NCBI RefSeq assembly: GCF_036867195.1
Contig: NZ_JBAJII010000001.1
Coordinates: 3,162,001-3,226,000, forward strand
Source: Arthrobacter sp. Soc17.1.1.1
Lineage (GTDB): Bacteria; Actinomycetota; Actinomycetes; Actinomycetales; Micrococcaceae
Length of the DNA: 64,000 bases
Direction of reading: 5' to 3'
Part shown: positions 30,101 through 38,800 of the stretch, in pieces
Layout: each line of letters starts with the position of its first letter
Position numbering within the stretch: position 1 is the stretch's first letter
Program-made: the position numbers and the translations under genes
The notes under the pieces: generated by a model
Told to the model about the DNA's origin: nothing
The model's database searches: none
Seen by the model: the letters and a program-made list of their open reading frames with translations, nothing else

Positions 30101-30283
30101 ACCGCCGTGTGCCTGGCGCCGTGCGAGGCGCCGGGCGAGGCCCGCGAAGGCGTCCTGCGCGGGCTCCGCCGCACCGGGATCGAAGAGGGTGGCCCACGCC
30201 CGCCAGGCCTCGGCGAGTGCCCGGGGGTCGTCGAGCACCAGGGTGCCGGACCGGGTGATGACGAACTCCTCGAACCGCTGCAC
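27155..30283 (-). CDS. Large SF2 (DEAD/DEAH-type) helicase with C-terminal membrane segments
   Basis: 1042-residue protein. Motif I is APPGSGKT with Lys110. Motif II is DECH (265-268, ILDECHHLLDHW), and motif III is LTATLP near 297-302. The second RecA-like domain ends with GTRGLLGEGWDCP and QQLRGRTLRLDP (motifs V-VI, near 640-675). This layout resembles XPB/RAD25- and type III restriction-like helicases. Around residues 803-865 there are two strongly hydrophobic segments (LQVILAGILITLAVVLY and AGTALTLGLAGWLAWPL), then a soluble domain of about 170 residues. Membrane tethering is rare for SF2 helicases. It is a single gene with no nuclease, methylase or other partner. Function unknown. Confidence 0.85.
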   Translation of the reverse strand: MQRFEEFVITRSGTLVLDDPRALAEAWRAWATLFDPGAAEPAQDAFAGLARRLARRQAHGGPPGSAGRTTPLASWRFAGRLRTYQADVLERVPVVAGEPLHIVAPPGSGKTLLGLLLAARHGARAVALAPTATIRAQWVRTAEGLEGAAGAVSEDPHRPGDLTALTYQLLSVVEGGNPLTDLAVAEWTRELVGGGRSEAAAVRWIEDLRTANPRAFRDGIRRRSRRLRRHLAQEDADVLATALHPNARELVDRLVAHGVGTIILDECHHLLDHWALVVAYLASRIRAAGRTPLLIGLTATLPSPEDGRAYDTYEALLGEVDYEVPTPAVVKEGNLAPYRDHVWFVEPPEDELTFLREHERRLADLISDLLAGHDGVAYLAALLQPSTGTADGGDGPAEERLARAFADDFALAESAARMLLSLAPEHPLEALLPDGLRTPPETEQSVRLLARYALDRVLPDTARADQWDRIRRTVADFGYTLTDRGVRRGRDPVDTLLASSAAKDAAVGDILRLELQQPTGGLVRAVVVTDFAVHGNKRGAAGPAAGALRVFDSVVADPTLTGLCPVLVTAQHLRIAAHDAGLLVPALSEALDAPVTATPVEGSPGVLALDAAGRGSAAVVGAVSALLARGQVRLVVGTRGLLGEGWDCPAVNTLIDLTAVATSSSTQQLRGRTLRLDPAWPEKVAHNWVVTAVIPARIGLMSAPDIRRMTRKHERVWGLRREDSTQVVRGQSIALSDEQAARLRALEGKDRRQSVGGINQTTADALPSRADSYRAWRIGEPYADREGASAVVPGDRPRAFRTGWTLQVILAGILITLAVVLYRFGGLLIDLWQSHVAAGLAGTALTLGLAGWLAWPLCRQFGLAARQAFGTAEAYRRVVRATADALHDAGHVPTFGDGDIRVTPETSGELVARFELEVVGGSATERRVVATALAELFGPVRTPRFLLRVARGEPASVRRQPLLQLGLWVAHLLTPRELALPVPSVLGRRRADAEAFARRWRGTIGACALVEIDSPAEFALLTRARRDTAGSPEPPFVREHWS

Positions 30284-30357
30284 CGCGCTCCTCCCCCAGC
30301 TGTCACGCGCCCCCTGCGCGCAGACGTGCCCGCCCTCGGATCAGGCGTGGCAGCCCT

Positions 30358-30401
30358 ATGCTAGTCGGCCCGCCGGCATCCGCCGGCGGGCCGACTAGCA
30401 T
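30358..30401 (-). terminator. Perfect 20-bp hairpin downstream of the beta-propeller gene
   Basis: Left arm 30358-30377, loop ATCC, right arm 30382-30401, fully complementary. It follows the stop of the minus-strand gene at 30444 and precedes the helicase start. Confidence 0.85.
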
Positions 30402-30443
30402 GTCGCTGCGGGTCGCTCGGGGCCAGTCCGCTCCCGCGGCCCG

Positions 30444-31454
30444 TCAGCGTGCGGAGACCGTCACCACCTCGTAGCCGCCGGGGTCCACCGCGCCGAACTT
30501 CGCGTTGGCGAGGGCCAGCGTGTTGCCGAAGAGCGCGACCGTGGTGGGCACGTCGAACAGCGGGCTCGTGATGACGTCCTCGACCTCCCCGCTGGACAGG
30601 TCCTTCGACAGGTCGATGCGGCTGACCTGGTTGCTCCTGTTCTGGACGGCGTAGACGGTGTCCCCCTTCGCGAGGATGCCGTCGACGTTGGGCAGGGCCC
30701 CCGTCTCGATGACCACGCTCTCGCCCGTCCCAGGGTCCACGGTGTAGAGGGCCTGGTTCGCGGAGTGCGCCACGATCAGCGTCCTGCCGCGGTCCACCGC
30801 CGTGATGCCGTTCAGATTGAAGCCCGGCGTCACGAGTGCCGCCGGGCCCGACAGGGCGATGGTCTCCGGCTCCCCGATCCGTCCTCCGCCGTCCACCGGG
30901 ACGAAGTAGAGCGCCGCGCTCCGGGAGTCGGTGAAGTAGGCGCCGTCCCGCGTGAGCGTGACGTCGTTGATGAAGGCCTCGCCGGTGGCGAGCTGGAGGT
31001 CCGCGACGGCGTCCCCCGTGCGGGTGTCGTAGACGTACGCCCGACCGGTCGCGCCGCCCGAGACGAACAGCAGGTCACGCTTCACGTCGGCCTTGAGTCC
31101 GACGGCGGCCCTGCCCTCGGGGGCGTCAATGAACAGTTCGGCCGTGCCCTCGCGGATGTCGCCGCGGAAGATGTCGCCGCGGCCGAGGTCCCCGGCGTAG
31201 AACGTGGAGCCCTTGCCCCTGGCGATGCCCTCGGCGGAGGATGCGCCGGGCAGCGGGATGCTGAGGTCCCGCTCCCGATGGGTGGGCACGGAGGTATGGG
31301 CAGAGGTCTGGGCGGAGGCCTGGGCGGCCGACGCCGGCGGTGCTGCCACGGCGCCCGCCGCCGGCAGCAGGAGGGCGGTCGCGGCGACGGCCACGGCGGC
31401 GTGTACTGCGCGGCGGGCGGTCGAGCGGCCCGGGGTGTGCTGGGTGCTGTTCAC
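30444..31454 (-). CDS. Secreted beta-propeller (SMP-30/YncE-like) protein
   Basis: 336 residues from a GTG at 31454 after GAGGAG. An export signal (RSTARRAVHAAVAVAATALLL, ending near AAPPASAA) is followed by an Ala/Thr-rich linker. A repeated-blade domain comes next, with phrases such as GKGSTFYAGDLGRGDIFRGD, RAYVYDTRTGDAV, INDVTLTRDGAYFTDS, LNGITAVDRGRTLIVAH and ALYTVDPGTGESV. These resemble six-bladed SMP-30/gluconolactonase or superoxide-dismutase-like propeller proteins. No catalytic assignment is possible from the sequence. It ends in a very strong hairpin and appears monocistronic. Confidence 0.8.
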   Translation of the reverse strand: MNSTQHTPGRSTARRAVHAAVAVAATALLLPAAGAVAAPPASAAQASAQTSAHTSVPTHRERDLSIPLPGASSAEGIARGKGSTFYAGDLGRGDIFRGDIREGTAELFIDAPEGRAAVGLKADVKRDLLFVSGGATGRAYVYDTRTGDAVADLQLATGEAFINDVTLTRDGAYFTDSRSAALYFVPVDGGGRIGEPETIALSGPAALVTPGFNLNGITAVDRGRTLIVAHSANQALYTVDPGTGESVVIETGALPNVDGILAKGDTVYAVQNRSNQVSRIDLSKDLSSGEVEDVITSPLFDVPTTVALFGNTLALANAKFGAVDPGGYEVVTVSAR

Positions 31455-31705
31455 TGTGCTCCTCGATGGTTCGGCGCCGCCCGCGACCCTGAGGGTCCGC
31501 ACGGCGCTGTGTCGACTGGAAACGGGATGACGCGAGTACTCGGAGGAAAGCCGGACCGGACGAGCCGGATCGGAGGAGAGCCGGATTCGACGAGCCGGAC
31601 CAGGAGGTGGTCGTCGCGGCCCTGGGGCTTGTGCTCCGACCGGACTGCCGGCCGGACCGTAGGGAGAACGATCCGCTCCCGGGCATCGTGCCCGCGCTGC
31701 GGGCG
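31455..31705. other. Intergenic region, purC stop to beta-propeller start
   Basis: Holds the beta-propeller promoter region, imperfect direct repeats around GACGAGCCGGA (about 31558-31600), and a small stem GCCCGC-GCT-GCGGGC at 31690-31704 that could end purC transcription. No gene seen. Confidence 0.4.
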
Positions 31706-32605
31706 TCAGGCGAAGGCGCGGCCCGTGAGGCGCTCGTACGCCTCGATGTAGCGGGCACGCGTCCGCTCGACGACGTCGTCGGGCAGTGCCGGCGGCTCGG
31801 AGTGCCGGTCCCAGCCGGACGCGTCCGAGGTCAGCCAGTCGCGCACGAACTGCTTGTCGAACGAGGGCTGCGCCTGCCCCGGCGCGTACAGCGCGGCGTC
31901 CCAGAACCGCGAGGAGTCGGGCGTGAGGACCTCGTCGCCGAGCGTGATGCGACCCGTCGCGGGATCGAGCCCGAACTCCACCTTGGTGTCCGCGAGGATG
32001 ATCCCGCGCTCCCGGGCGATGGCCTCGGCCCTCGTGTAGATGTCCAGGGTGAGGGCGCGCAGCTGGGCCGCGGCGTCGTCGCCCACGGCCATCACGACGG
32101 CGTCGTAGGAGATGTTCTCGTCGTGCTCGCCCACCTCGGCCTTGGCCGACGGCGTGAAGAGCGCCGGGTCCAGGCGGGAGCCGTCCACGAGCCCCTCGGG
32201 CAGCGGCAGCGAGCAGACCGTCCGCGAGGCGCTGTACTCGAGCAGTCCGCTGCCCGTGAGGTAGCCGCGGGCGATGCACTCGATCGGGTACATGATGAGC
32301 TTCCGGCAGATCATCGCCCGGCCCTCGACCGCCGCCGGCACCCCGCCGGCCACCTCGGCGGTGACCACGTGGTTCGGGATGCCGGAGAGCCGCTCGAACC
32401 ACCAGAGGCTGAGCTGCGTCAGGACGCGCCCCTTGTCGGGGATCTCCGTGGCGAGCACGTGGTCGTAGGCGCTGATGCGATCGCTCGCGACCACCAGGAC
32501 GACGTCGTCGGGTCCGTCCTCGGGCTCGTACAGGTCGCGGACCTTGCCGGAGTAGACGTGCCGCCAGCCCGGCAGCTCAGGGTGCGGGGGTGCGAAGCCG
32601 CTCAC
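31706..32605 (-). CDS. purC: SAICAR synthase (purine biosynthesis)
   Basis: Phosphoribosylaminoimidazole-succinocarboxamide synthase joins aspartate to CAIR using ATP. From GTG 32605 it has 299 residues. The N-terminal HVYSGKVRDLYE is the ATP-binding hallmark, followed by ASDRISAYDHVL, IPNHVVTAE, CIARGYLTGSGLLEY and ILADTKVEFGLD. The GTG start overlaps the purD stop (GTGA), so purD and purC are coupled. A longer in-frame reading upstream is only the shadow of purD. Confidence 0.96.
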   Translation of the reverse strand: MSGFAPPHPELPGWRHVYSGKVRDLYEPEDGPDDVVLVVASDRISAYDHVLATEIPDKGRVLTQLSLWWFERLSGIPNHVVTAEVAGGVPAAVEGRAMICRKLIMYPIECIARGYLTGSGLLEYSASRTVCSLPLPEGLVDGSRLDPALFTPSAKAEVGEHDENISYDAVVMAVGDDAAAQLRALTLDIYTRAEAIARERGIILADTKVEFGLDPATGRITLGDEVLTPDSSRFWDAALYAPGQAQPSFDKQFVRDWLTSDASGWDRHSEPPALPDDVVERTRARYIEAYERLTGRAFA

Positions 32606-33894
32606 GCCGGCGCTCCCGCGGGACCGCCGACGGCGACCCCGGTGCGCGCCGCCGCGAGCGCGATGTCCGTGCGGGCCTGCCCGCCCTCGAGCTCGATCCG
32701 TGAGAGTCCCTCGTACGCCGTGACCCGCGCGTCCTCGAGGGAGTCGCCGAGCCCCACGACGGCGAGCACCCGTCCCCCGGCGCTGACCACCTTGCCGTCG
32801 TCGAGCCTCGTGCCCGCGTGCAGCACGTGTGCGCCGTCCACGCGCGCGGCCTTCTTCAGGCCCCGGACACGCCGGCCCGTCACGGGGGTGTCCGGATAGT
32901 TCTCGGAGGCGAGGACGACGGCGACGGCGGCCTGCGGCGACCACATGAGCGGGTCGATCTGGTCGAGCGTGCCCTTGGCGGCCGCGAGCAGCACCCCGCC
33001 GAGCGGCGTCGTGAGGCGGGCCAGGACGGCCTGCGTCTCGGGATCGCCGAAGCGCGCGTTGAACTCGATGACGCGCAGTCCGCGGGAGGTGAGGGCGAGG
33101 CCCACGTAGAGGACCCCGGCGAAGGGCGTCCCGCGGTGCGCCATCTCGTCGATGACGGGCTGCGCCACGCGGCTGAGCACCTCCTCGACGAGCGTCGCAG
33201 GAACCCACTCGAGGGGCGAGTAGGCGCCCATGCCGCCGGTGTTGGGCCCCTGGTCGCCGTCGTGGATGCGCTTGAAGTCCTGCGCGGGGGCGAGCGGCAC
33301 CACGGTGCGCCCGTCGGAGAGCACGAACAGAGAGACCTCGGGGCCGTCGAGGTACTCCTCGACGACCACGGTGCCGCCGGCGCTGAAGCACGCCGAGGCA
33401 TGGGCGCGGGCAGCGTCGAGGTCGTCGGTCACCACGACGCCCTTCCCCGCGGCGAGGCCGTCGTCCTTCACCACGTAGGGGGCACCGAAGGTGCACAGCG
33501 CCTCGCTCGCCTCCTCGTCGGTCGCTGCCACGCGGGCCATCGCAGTGGGTACCCCGGCGGCGGCCATGACCTGCTTCGCGAAGGCCTTCGACGCCTCGAG
33601 CTGCGCGGCGGCCCTCGTGGGACCGAAGACGGGGATGCCGGCATCGATCAGGGCGTCGGCGACGCCGGCGGCGAGCGGCGCCTCCGGGCCGATGACCACG
33701 AGGTCGGCGCCGAGCGTACGCGCGAGGGCGGTGACGGCCGCCGGATCGTTCGCGTCGATGGCGTGGGTGGGGACGTCCTCGGCGATCCCCGCATTACCGG
33801 GAGCCGCGTGCACCTCCCGGACGAACGGGTCGGCCAGCAGTGCGCGGACGAGGGCGTGTTCGCGGCCGCCGGGGCCCAGTACGAGAACCTTCAC
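32602..33894 (-). CDS. purD: Phosphoribosylamine-glycine ligase (GARS)
   Basis: Second step of purine synthesis, an ATP-grasp ligase of 430 residues. It starts MKVLVLGPGGREHAL. Other family features are APGNAGI, IGPEAPLAAGVAD, GPTRAAAQLEASKAFAK, the ATP-grasp segment DGLAAGKGV, PAQDFKRIHDGDQGPNTGGMGAY and EFNARFGDPETQ. It is the first gene of the purD-purC pair and diverges from the molybdopterin oxidoreductase over about 100 bp. Confidence 0.97.
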   Translation of the reverse strand: MKVLVLGPGGREHALVRALLADPFVREVHAAPGNAGIAEDVPTHAIDANDPAAVTALARTLGADLVVIGPEAPLAAGVADALIDAGIPVFGPTRAAAQLEASKAFAKQVMAAAGVPTAMARVAATDEEASEALCTFGAPYVVKDDGLAAGKGVVVTDDLDAARAHASACFSAGGTVVVEEYLDGPEVSLFVLSDGRTVVPLAPAQDFKRIHDGDQGPNTGGMGAYSPLEWVPATLVEEVLSRVAQPVIDEMAHRGTPFAGVLYVGLALTSRGLRVIEFNARFGDPETQAVLARLTTPLGGVLLAAAKGTLDQIDPLMWSPQAAVAVVLASENYPDTPVTGRRVRGLKKAARVDGAHVLHAGTRLDDGKVVSAGGRVLAVVGLGDSLEDARVTAYEGLSRIELEGGQARTDIALAAARTGVAVGGPAGAPA

Positions 33895-33998
33895 AGTAGG
33901 ACAGCGTACTGGAGGGCACCGGCCGGCACGCCCGGTGATCCACTGTTACGGCGACCCCTGATACCCATACCCCCTCCACCGCTCTCCGAATACTTTCC

Positions 33999-35723
33999 AT
34001 GAGCACCCTCACCGAGCGCCGCCGCGGTACGTCCCTCCTCGCCGCCCTGGCCGGGATCCTCGCCGCGGGCGTGGTGCTCGGGATCGCCGAGCTCACGGGC
34101 GCCTTCTTCCGCGCCAGTGCCACCCCGGTCATCGCGATGGGCTCCACCTTCATCGACTTCACCCCGCCGTGGCTGAAGGACTTCGCGATCGACACGTTCG
34201 GCACCAACGACAAGCTGGCCCTCCTGGTCGGCATGGGCATCACCATCACCCTCCTCGCGGCTGTGCTCGGCATCGTGGCGTTCCGTTCCTGGGCCCTCGG
34301 CGTGGCGGGCGTGGTCCTCATGGGCGCCATCATCCTGGCCTGCGTGTTGACCCGTGCCGGGGCCTCCCTGCCCGACGCCGTCCCGACCGTGGTCGGCACC
34401 GCCGCGGGCCTGCTCGCCCTCCGGTGGCTCATCGCACGGCTGCGCCATGCCGTCGCACCCGCCACCGTTCCCGCCACCGCTCCCGCCACCGCTCCCGATG
34501 CCGCTCCCGATGCATACCGCGACCGGTCCGGGGACCTCCCCGCCGGGCCCGCCGCGAGCATCGGGTCCCGCTCGGACGACATCGGCCCCGCCCGCACAGG
34601 ATCGGCGGCGACGGCTGTCGCGACCGCTGCAGCCCCTCCTGCGACCGGGCGCGGCACCTCGCGCCGCGGGTTCTTCGCCGCGGCCGGCGTCACCGCCGTC
34701 GTCGCGGCAGCGGCCGCGGGTGGCGGGCGCCTCCTCGCGGCGACCCGCACCAACATCGCCGCCGTGCGGGACGGCCTGCAGTTCCCCGCCCCGGCCAGCC
34801 CGGCAGCCGCCCTCCCCGCGGGCGTCCAGTCCCCCGTCGAGGGCGTGACGCCGTTCATCACCCCGAACGGCGACTTCTACCGCATCGACACCGCACTGAG
34901 CGTCCCGCAGCTCACCACCGACGACTGGGTCCTGCGCGTGCACGGCATGGTCGAGGAGGAGTTCGAACTCTCGTTCCAGGACCTCCTCGACGCCGAGCTG
35001 ATCGAACGCCACGTCACCCTCACCTGCGTCTCCAACCCGGTGGGCGGATTCCTCGCCGGCAACGCGAAATGGCTCGGCTACCCGCTCCGGGAGGTCCTCG
35101 CACGGGCGAAGCCCCTCGACGGGGCCGACATGGTCCTGTCGACCAGCTCCGACGGCTTCAGCGCCTCCACACCCCTGCCCGTCCTGCAGGACGACCGCGA
35201 CGCCATCCTCGCCATCGCCATGAACGGCGAACCGCTGCCGGTGGAACACGGGTTCCCCGTCCGCATGGTGGTGCCCGGCCTGTACGGCTACGTGTCCGCC
35301 ACCAAGTGGGTGGTGGACCTCGAAGTCACCCGCTTCGCGGACAGGACGGCGTACTGGACGGACCGCGGCTGGTCCGAGAAGGGCCCCATCAAGACCATGG
35401 CCCGCGTCGAGGTCCCGAAGCCCTTCGCTTCGCTCGACAGCGGCCCCGTGATGATCGGCGGTGTCGCCTGGTCGCAGCAGCGCGGCATCACGAAGGTCGA
35501 GGTGTCGGTGGACGGCGGCGACTGGCAGGGCGTGACCCTCGCGGCCGAGGCGTCCGTGGACACCTGGCGCCAGTGGTCGCACGAGATCACCCTCGAGTCC
35601 GGCCTGCACACCCTCCGGGCCCGCGCCACCGACCGCGTCGACGGGCTCCAGACCGAGGAGCGCGCGGACACGGTCCCGGACGGCGCGTCGGGCTGGCAGA
35701 CGGTCCAGTTCACCGTCAAGTAG
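33999..35723 (+). CDS. Membrane-anchored molybdopterin-dependent oxidoreductase (sulfite oxidase family)
   Basis: 574 residues. An N-terminal membrane domain has about four helices (residues 12-35, 72-95, 97-118, 122-145). A Pro/Ala-rich linker follows, then a twin-arginine motif SRRGFF at Arg222-Arg223 leading a further Ala-rich hydrophobic stretch. The catalytic part contains Cys343 in TCVSNPVGG, the presumed molybdenum ligand, and GLYGYVSATKWV. It ends with a Mo-co dimerisation-type beta domain (GGVAWSQQRGITKVEVSVDGG). The enzyme is thus probably held on the outer face of the membrane. Its substrate is unknown, and no cytochrome partner is adjacent. Confidence 0.88.
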   Translation: MSTLTERRRGTSLLAALAGILAAGVVLGIAELTGAFFRASATPVIAMGSTFIDFTPPWLKDFAIDTFGTNDKLALLVGMGITITLLAAVLGIVAFRSWALGVAGVVLMGAIILACVLTRAGASLPDAVPTVVGTAAGLLALRWLIARLRHAVAPATVPATAPATAPDAAPDAYRDRSGDLPAGPAASIGSRSDDIGPARTGSAATAVATAAAPPATGRGTSRRGFFAAAGVTAVVAAAAAGGGRLLAATRTNIAAVRDGLQFPAPASPAAALPAGVQSPVEGVTPFITPNGDFYRIDTALSVPQLTTDDWVLRVHGMVEEEFELSFQDLLDAELIERHVTLTCVSNPVGGFLAGNAKWLGYPLREVLARAKPLDGADMVLSTSSDGFSASTPLPVLQDDRDAILAIAMNGEPLPVEHGFPVRMVVPGLYGYVSATKWVVDLEVTRFADRTAYWTDRGWSEKGPIKTMARVEVPKPFASLDSGPVMIGGVAWSQQRGITKVEVSVDGGDWQGVTLAAEASVDTWRQWSHEITLESGLHTLRARATDRVDGLQTEERADTVPDGASGWQTVQFTVK

Positions 35724-35750
35724 GCCCCGGGCAGGGAGCGACGCCCAGAC

Positions 35751-35785
35751 CTGCGCCCACCGGATGTCCGCTCCGGTGGGCGCAG
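35751..35785. terminator. Bidirectional terminator, oxidoreductase / subtilase
   Basis: Perfect 14-bp stem CTGCGCCCACCGGA between convergent stops. Confidence 0.88.
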
Positions 35786-35800
35786 CCGGGAGGTGGCGGA

Positions 35801-38800
35801 TCAGTCGGACGCGACGCCCAGGATCTCGTCGCGGTCCCCGGACGGGTTGTGGTGGTGCAGGAACAGGGCCCGCGCGGTCGTGTCCCCCGCCGTCCGATGC
35901 ACCCGCAGGATCGACCCGTCGGCCACGATGAAGCTGGTGTCCGAGGTGGTCCCCTCGAACCAGAGTGCCGGCTGCGTGACGCTGAACGGGATCCAGTCCG
36001 TCTCGTCCACCGGGACCGCAGCGCCCGACTCGTCGACGCTGAACGCGCTCGAGGTGCTCACGCGGTAGGAGATGGCGCCCGCCGCCGGATCGAGGCCCAG
36101 CGCCGCCACCGGGAGCGGCAGGGTCACCACGTTCGTGTCGAGCAGGTTCGTGTCGACATCGCCGGCCACGTTGTTGGCCGCACTGCCGCCCACGGCGACG
36201 GCCCCGACCGATCCGTCGTCGCCCACCGGGTACACGTTGAACAGGACCAGGTCGACGTTCGCCGCGCGGCCGGTCCGTGCGAGGAACTCGGGCTCGCCGT
36301 TGTTGTCGGTGTCGATCTCGACGATGAGCTGGGGCGCACTCGAGAGGGTGTTCCAGTTGGCCCACGTGCTGATCCCGAAGGACAGGGTGCCGTCGAGGGC
36401 GGTGCCGCCGGCCGCCACCACGCCGGGGACGGTCGACGATGCACCCACGGACTTCAGGTCGAGGGCGTACAGCGACTCGAGCGGCAGCGACTCCTGGCGG
36501 GGGCTCTCGGCGCCGAGGACGAACGGGGAGGCGACCGATGCGTACAGCGAGTCGGCGCCGCCCTGCAGCAGGCCGCGGCCCGTGAACGCGAGATCGGCCT
36601 CGAGGTCGGCCGGGGTGTCGAAGGCGAGCGCCGTGCCGGCGCTGAGGTCCGCGGTCGGCTTCGGCGCCGCATGGACGGGGACCCGGAGCGTCGACGCGGT
36701 GTCGCTGGTGAACTGCACGCGCCCCGAGGCGTCCGCGATGTACTGGCGCGGGAGTCCGAGCTGCACCCGCTCGGCGGCGGGGTCGAGGGTCTTGGCCAGT
36801 TGCGTCGGATCGGCGATGCTCAGCACGACGTCGAACGTCGCCGAGCCGTCCGCCGGGATGTCCGCCGTGGCGGTGGCGCTGCCGGTGGCGGTGACCGCGA
36901 TGGCGACGCCGGGCATGGTGGTGGCCGCGAGGTACTCGGCCGTGTAGCGCACCGGGGCGTCCGAACGGTTCTCGACGGTGATCTGCCGGGTCAGCGCGAG
37001 GGGGTCGGCGCCGACCTCGAGGACGCCGAAGCCCACCGTGGTCAGCGCGGGGTCCTCGGAGGCGTAGGCGAGCGACGTCGCCGTCAGGGCGTCGAGTGCG
37101 TCGACGCGCCCGGACCCGGTGCGGTTCGGGGCGTGGACGACGCCGCCGGCCGTGAGGAGGTCGTGCGTCGCCGTGTTCATGATGACGCTCTTGACCTGCG
37201 AGGGGTCGTAGCCCGTGGCGGCCATGACGAGCGCGGCGATGCCGGCGACGTTCGGAGCGGCCATGGAGGTGCCCGTCTTCACGGACGGCAGGTTCCCCGT
37301 TCCGACCTGCACCGAGCCGATGGACGTGCCGGGTGCCGCGACGTCGGGCTTGACCACGCCGTTGGAACCGTGGACGCCGCGCGACGAGCTGGCGCTCAGG
37401 GTGTCGAGCGCGTTCGACGCCCCGGTCGAGGTGCCCTGGAGTCCGGCCGCGAGGCGGATCCGGAGCGTGCCCGCGGTGGCGGCGGGCCGGAGCCTGTCGG
37501 AGGACGCCGCGTTGAACTGCACGCCGGGGATCCCCGCGTTGCCGGCGATACCGGCCGCGAAGACCGACCGGGGCGAGTCGAGGACGACGCCTGCGGCACC
37601 GGCGGCCTGCGCGTTGTCGAACCGGATGCGTGAGCCGCAGGGCATCGCCCCGTTCTCCTCCCACTGCAGCCAGACCCACCTGCCCGCGAGGGACCCCGGG
37701 TCGAAGGGTGTGCAGCCGAACCTGTTGGCAGCGGGCGCTGCGACGACGTCGCCCGTCAGCTGCGCCTCGGTGGCCGTCGCGTAGCCGGTGAAGTCCGCGC
37801 TGTACTGGCCGGCGGCGCGGCCGGCGACGTCGGCCGGGGCGAGGACGTCCACCCCGTCGAGGGTGACCTGGGACCCGATCGAGTTGGCGACGGTCAGGGC
37901 CGATCCCGCGCTGCCGGGGGTGCCGCCGTTGTCGAAGACGTCCCCGCCGTTGCCGGACGAGACGACGGACAGGATGCCCTGGTCGGTCAGGCTGTTGACG
38001 ATGTCGATCTCGGGGTCGTCGTACGCGGGGAAACTCGACCCGAGGGACATGTTGACGATGCTCGCGCGGTCCGAGAAGTCGCCGTCCTGGTTCGGGTCGA
38101 GGACGTAGTCCAGGGCGAGGCCGACGAGTTCGCTCGATCCCTCGCACCCGAAGACGCGGAGACTGACGAGCCCTGCCTCCGGCGCGGTGCCCGGGCCGAT
38201 GCGCATGGCGTTGACCTGCTCGGCGGTGAGGCTCGAGTAGTCGCCGCGGAACGTGGTGCCGTCCTCGTTCACCCCGTAGCCGGCGGCCGTCCCGGAGACG
38301 TGGGAGCCGTGGCTCTCGCAGTCGAGGGGGTTGCCGTCGGGAACGGCGACCGGGTCGTAGGTCGGTGACGCCGGATCCGCGTTGTAGGCGTCCCCCACGA
38401 GGTCGTAGCCACCGATGAACTTCGCGGGGTCGTAGAGGCCGGAGGACTCGTCCGGGAGGGTGGCGGACGCCTTGGCCGTGGCGAACGCCTCGAGGGTGCC
38501 GGGCCCACCGAAGCCGGCGTGCGTGTAGTCCAGTCCGGTGTCGAGGACGGCGATGGTGACGCCCTTTCCCGTCCGGTCCCGCTGGGCCCAGGACGCGAGG
38601 GCACCGGTGTCCATCACGCCGCCCTTGTTGTCGAGGGTCTTGGGGACGATCCCGGTGATCTTCCGGACGTCGGCGCGGCCGGCCAGGGCGCGGATCCGGC
38701 CCGCGTCACCGGTGAGGGCGACGCCGGGGAGTGTGTCGGTGGTGGTGTACAGGCTGGTTGCTCCGGCGTCGGCGGCGACCTGCGCCGCCCGCGCCTCGAT

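Noticed and set aside
26729..30364. Very long plus-strand reading frame (over 1200 codons) opposite the helicase gene
   Set aside because: It is antisense to a protein with clear helicase motifs, is Arg/Gly/Pro-rich, overlaps the tRNA and terminator, and has no recognisable domain. It results from high GC content.
33891..38147. Minus-strand frame of about 1400 codons across the oxidoreductase and subtilase genes
   Set aside because: It reads through a strong terminator and out of frame with the subtilase; Arg-rich shadow.
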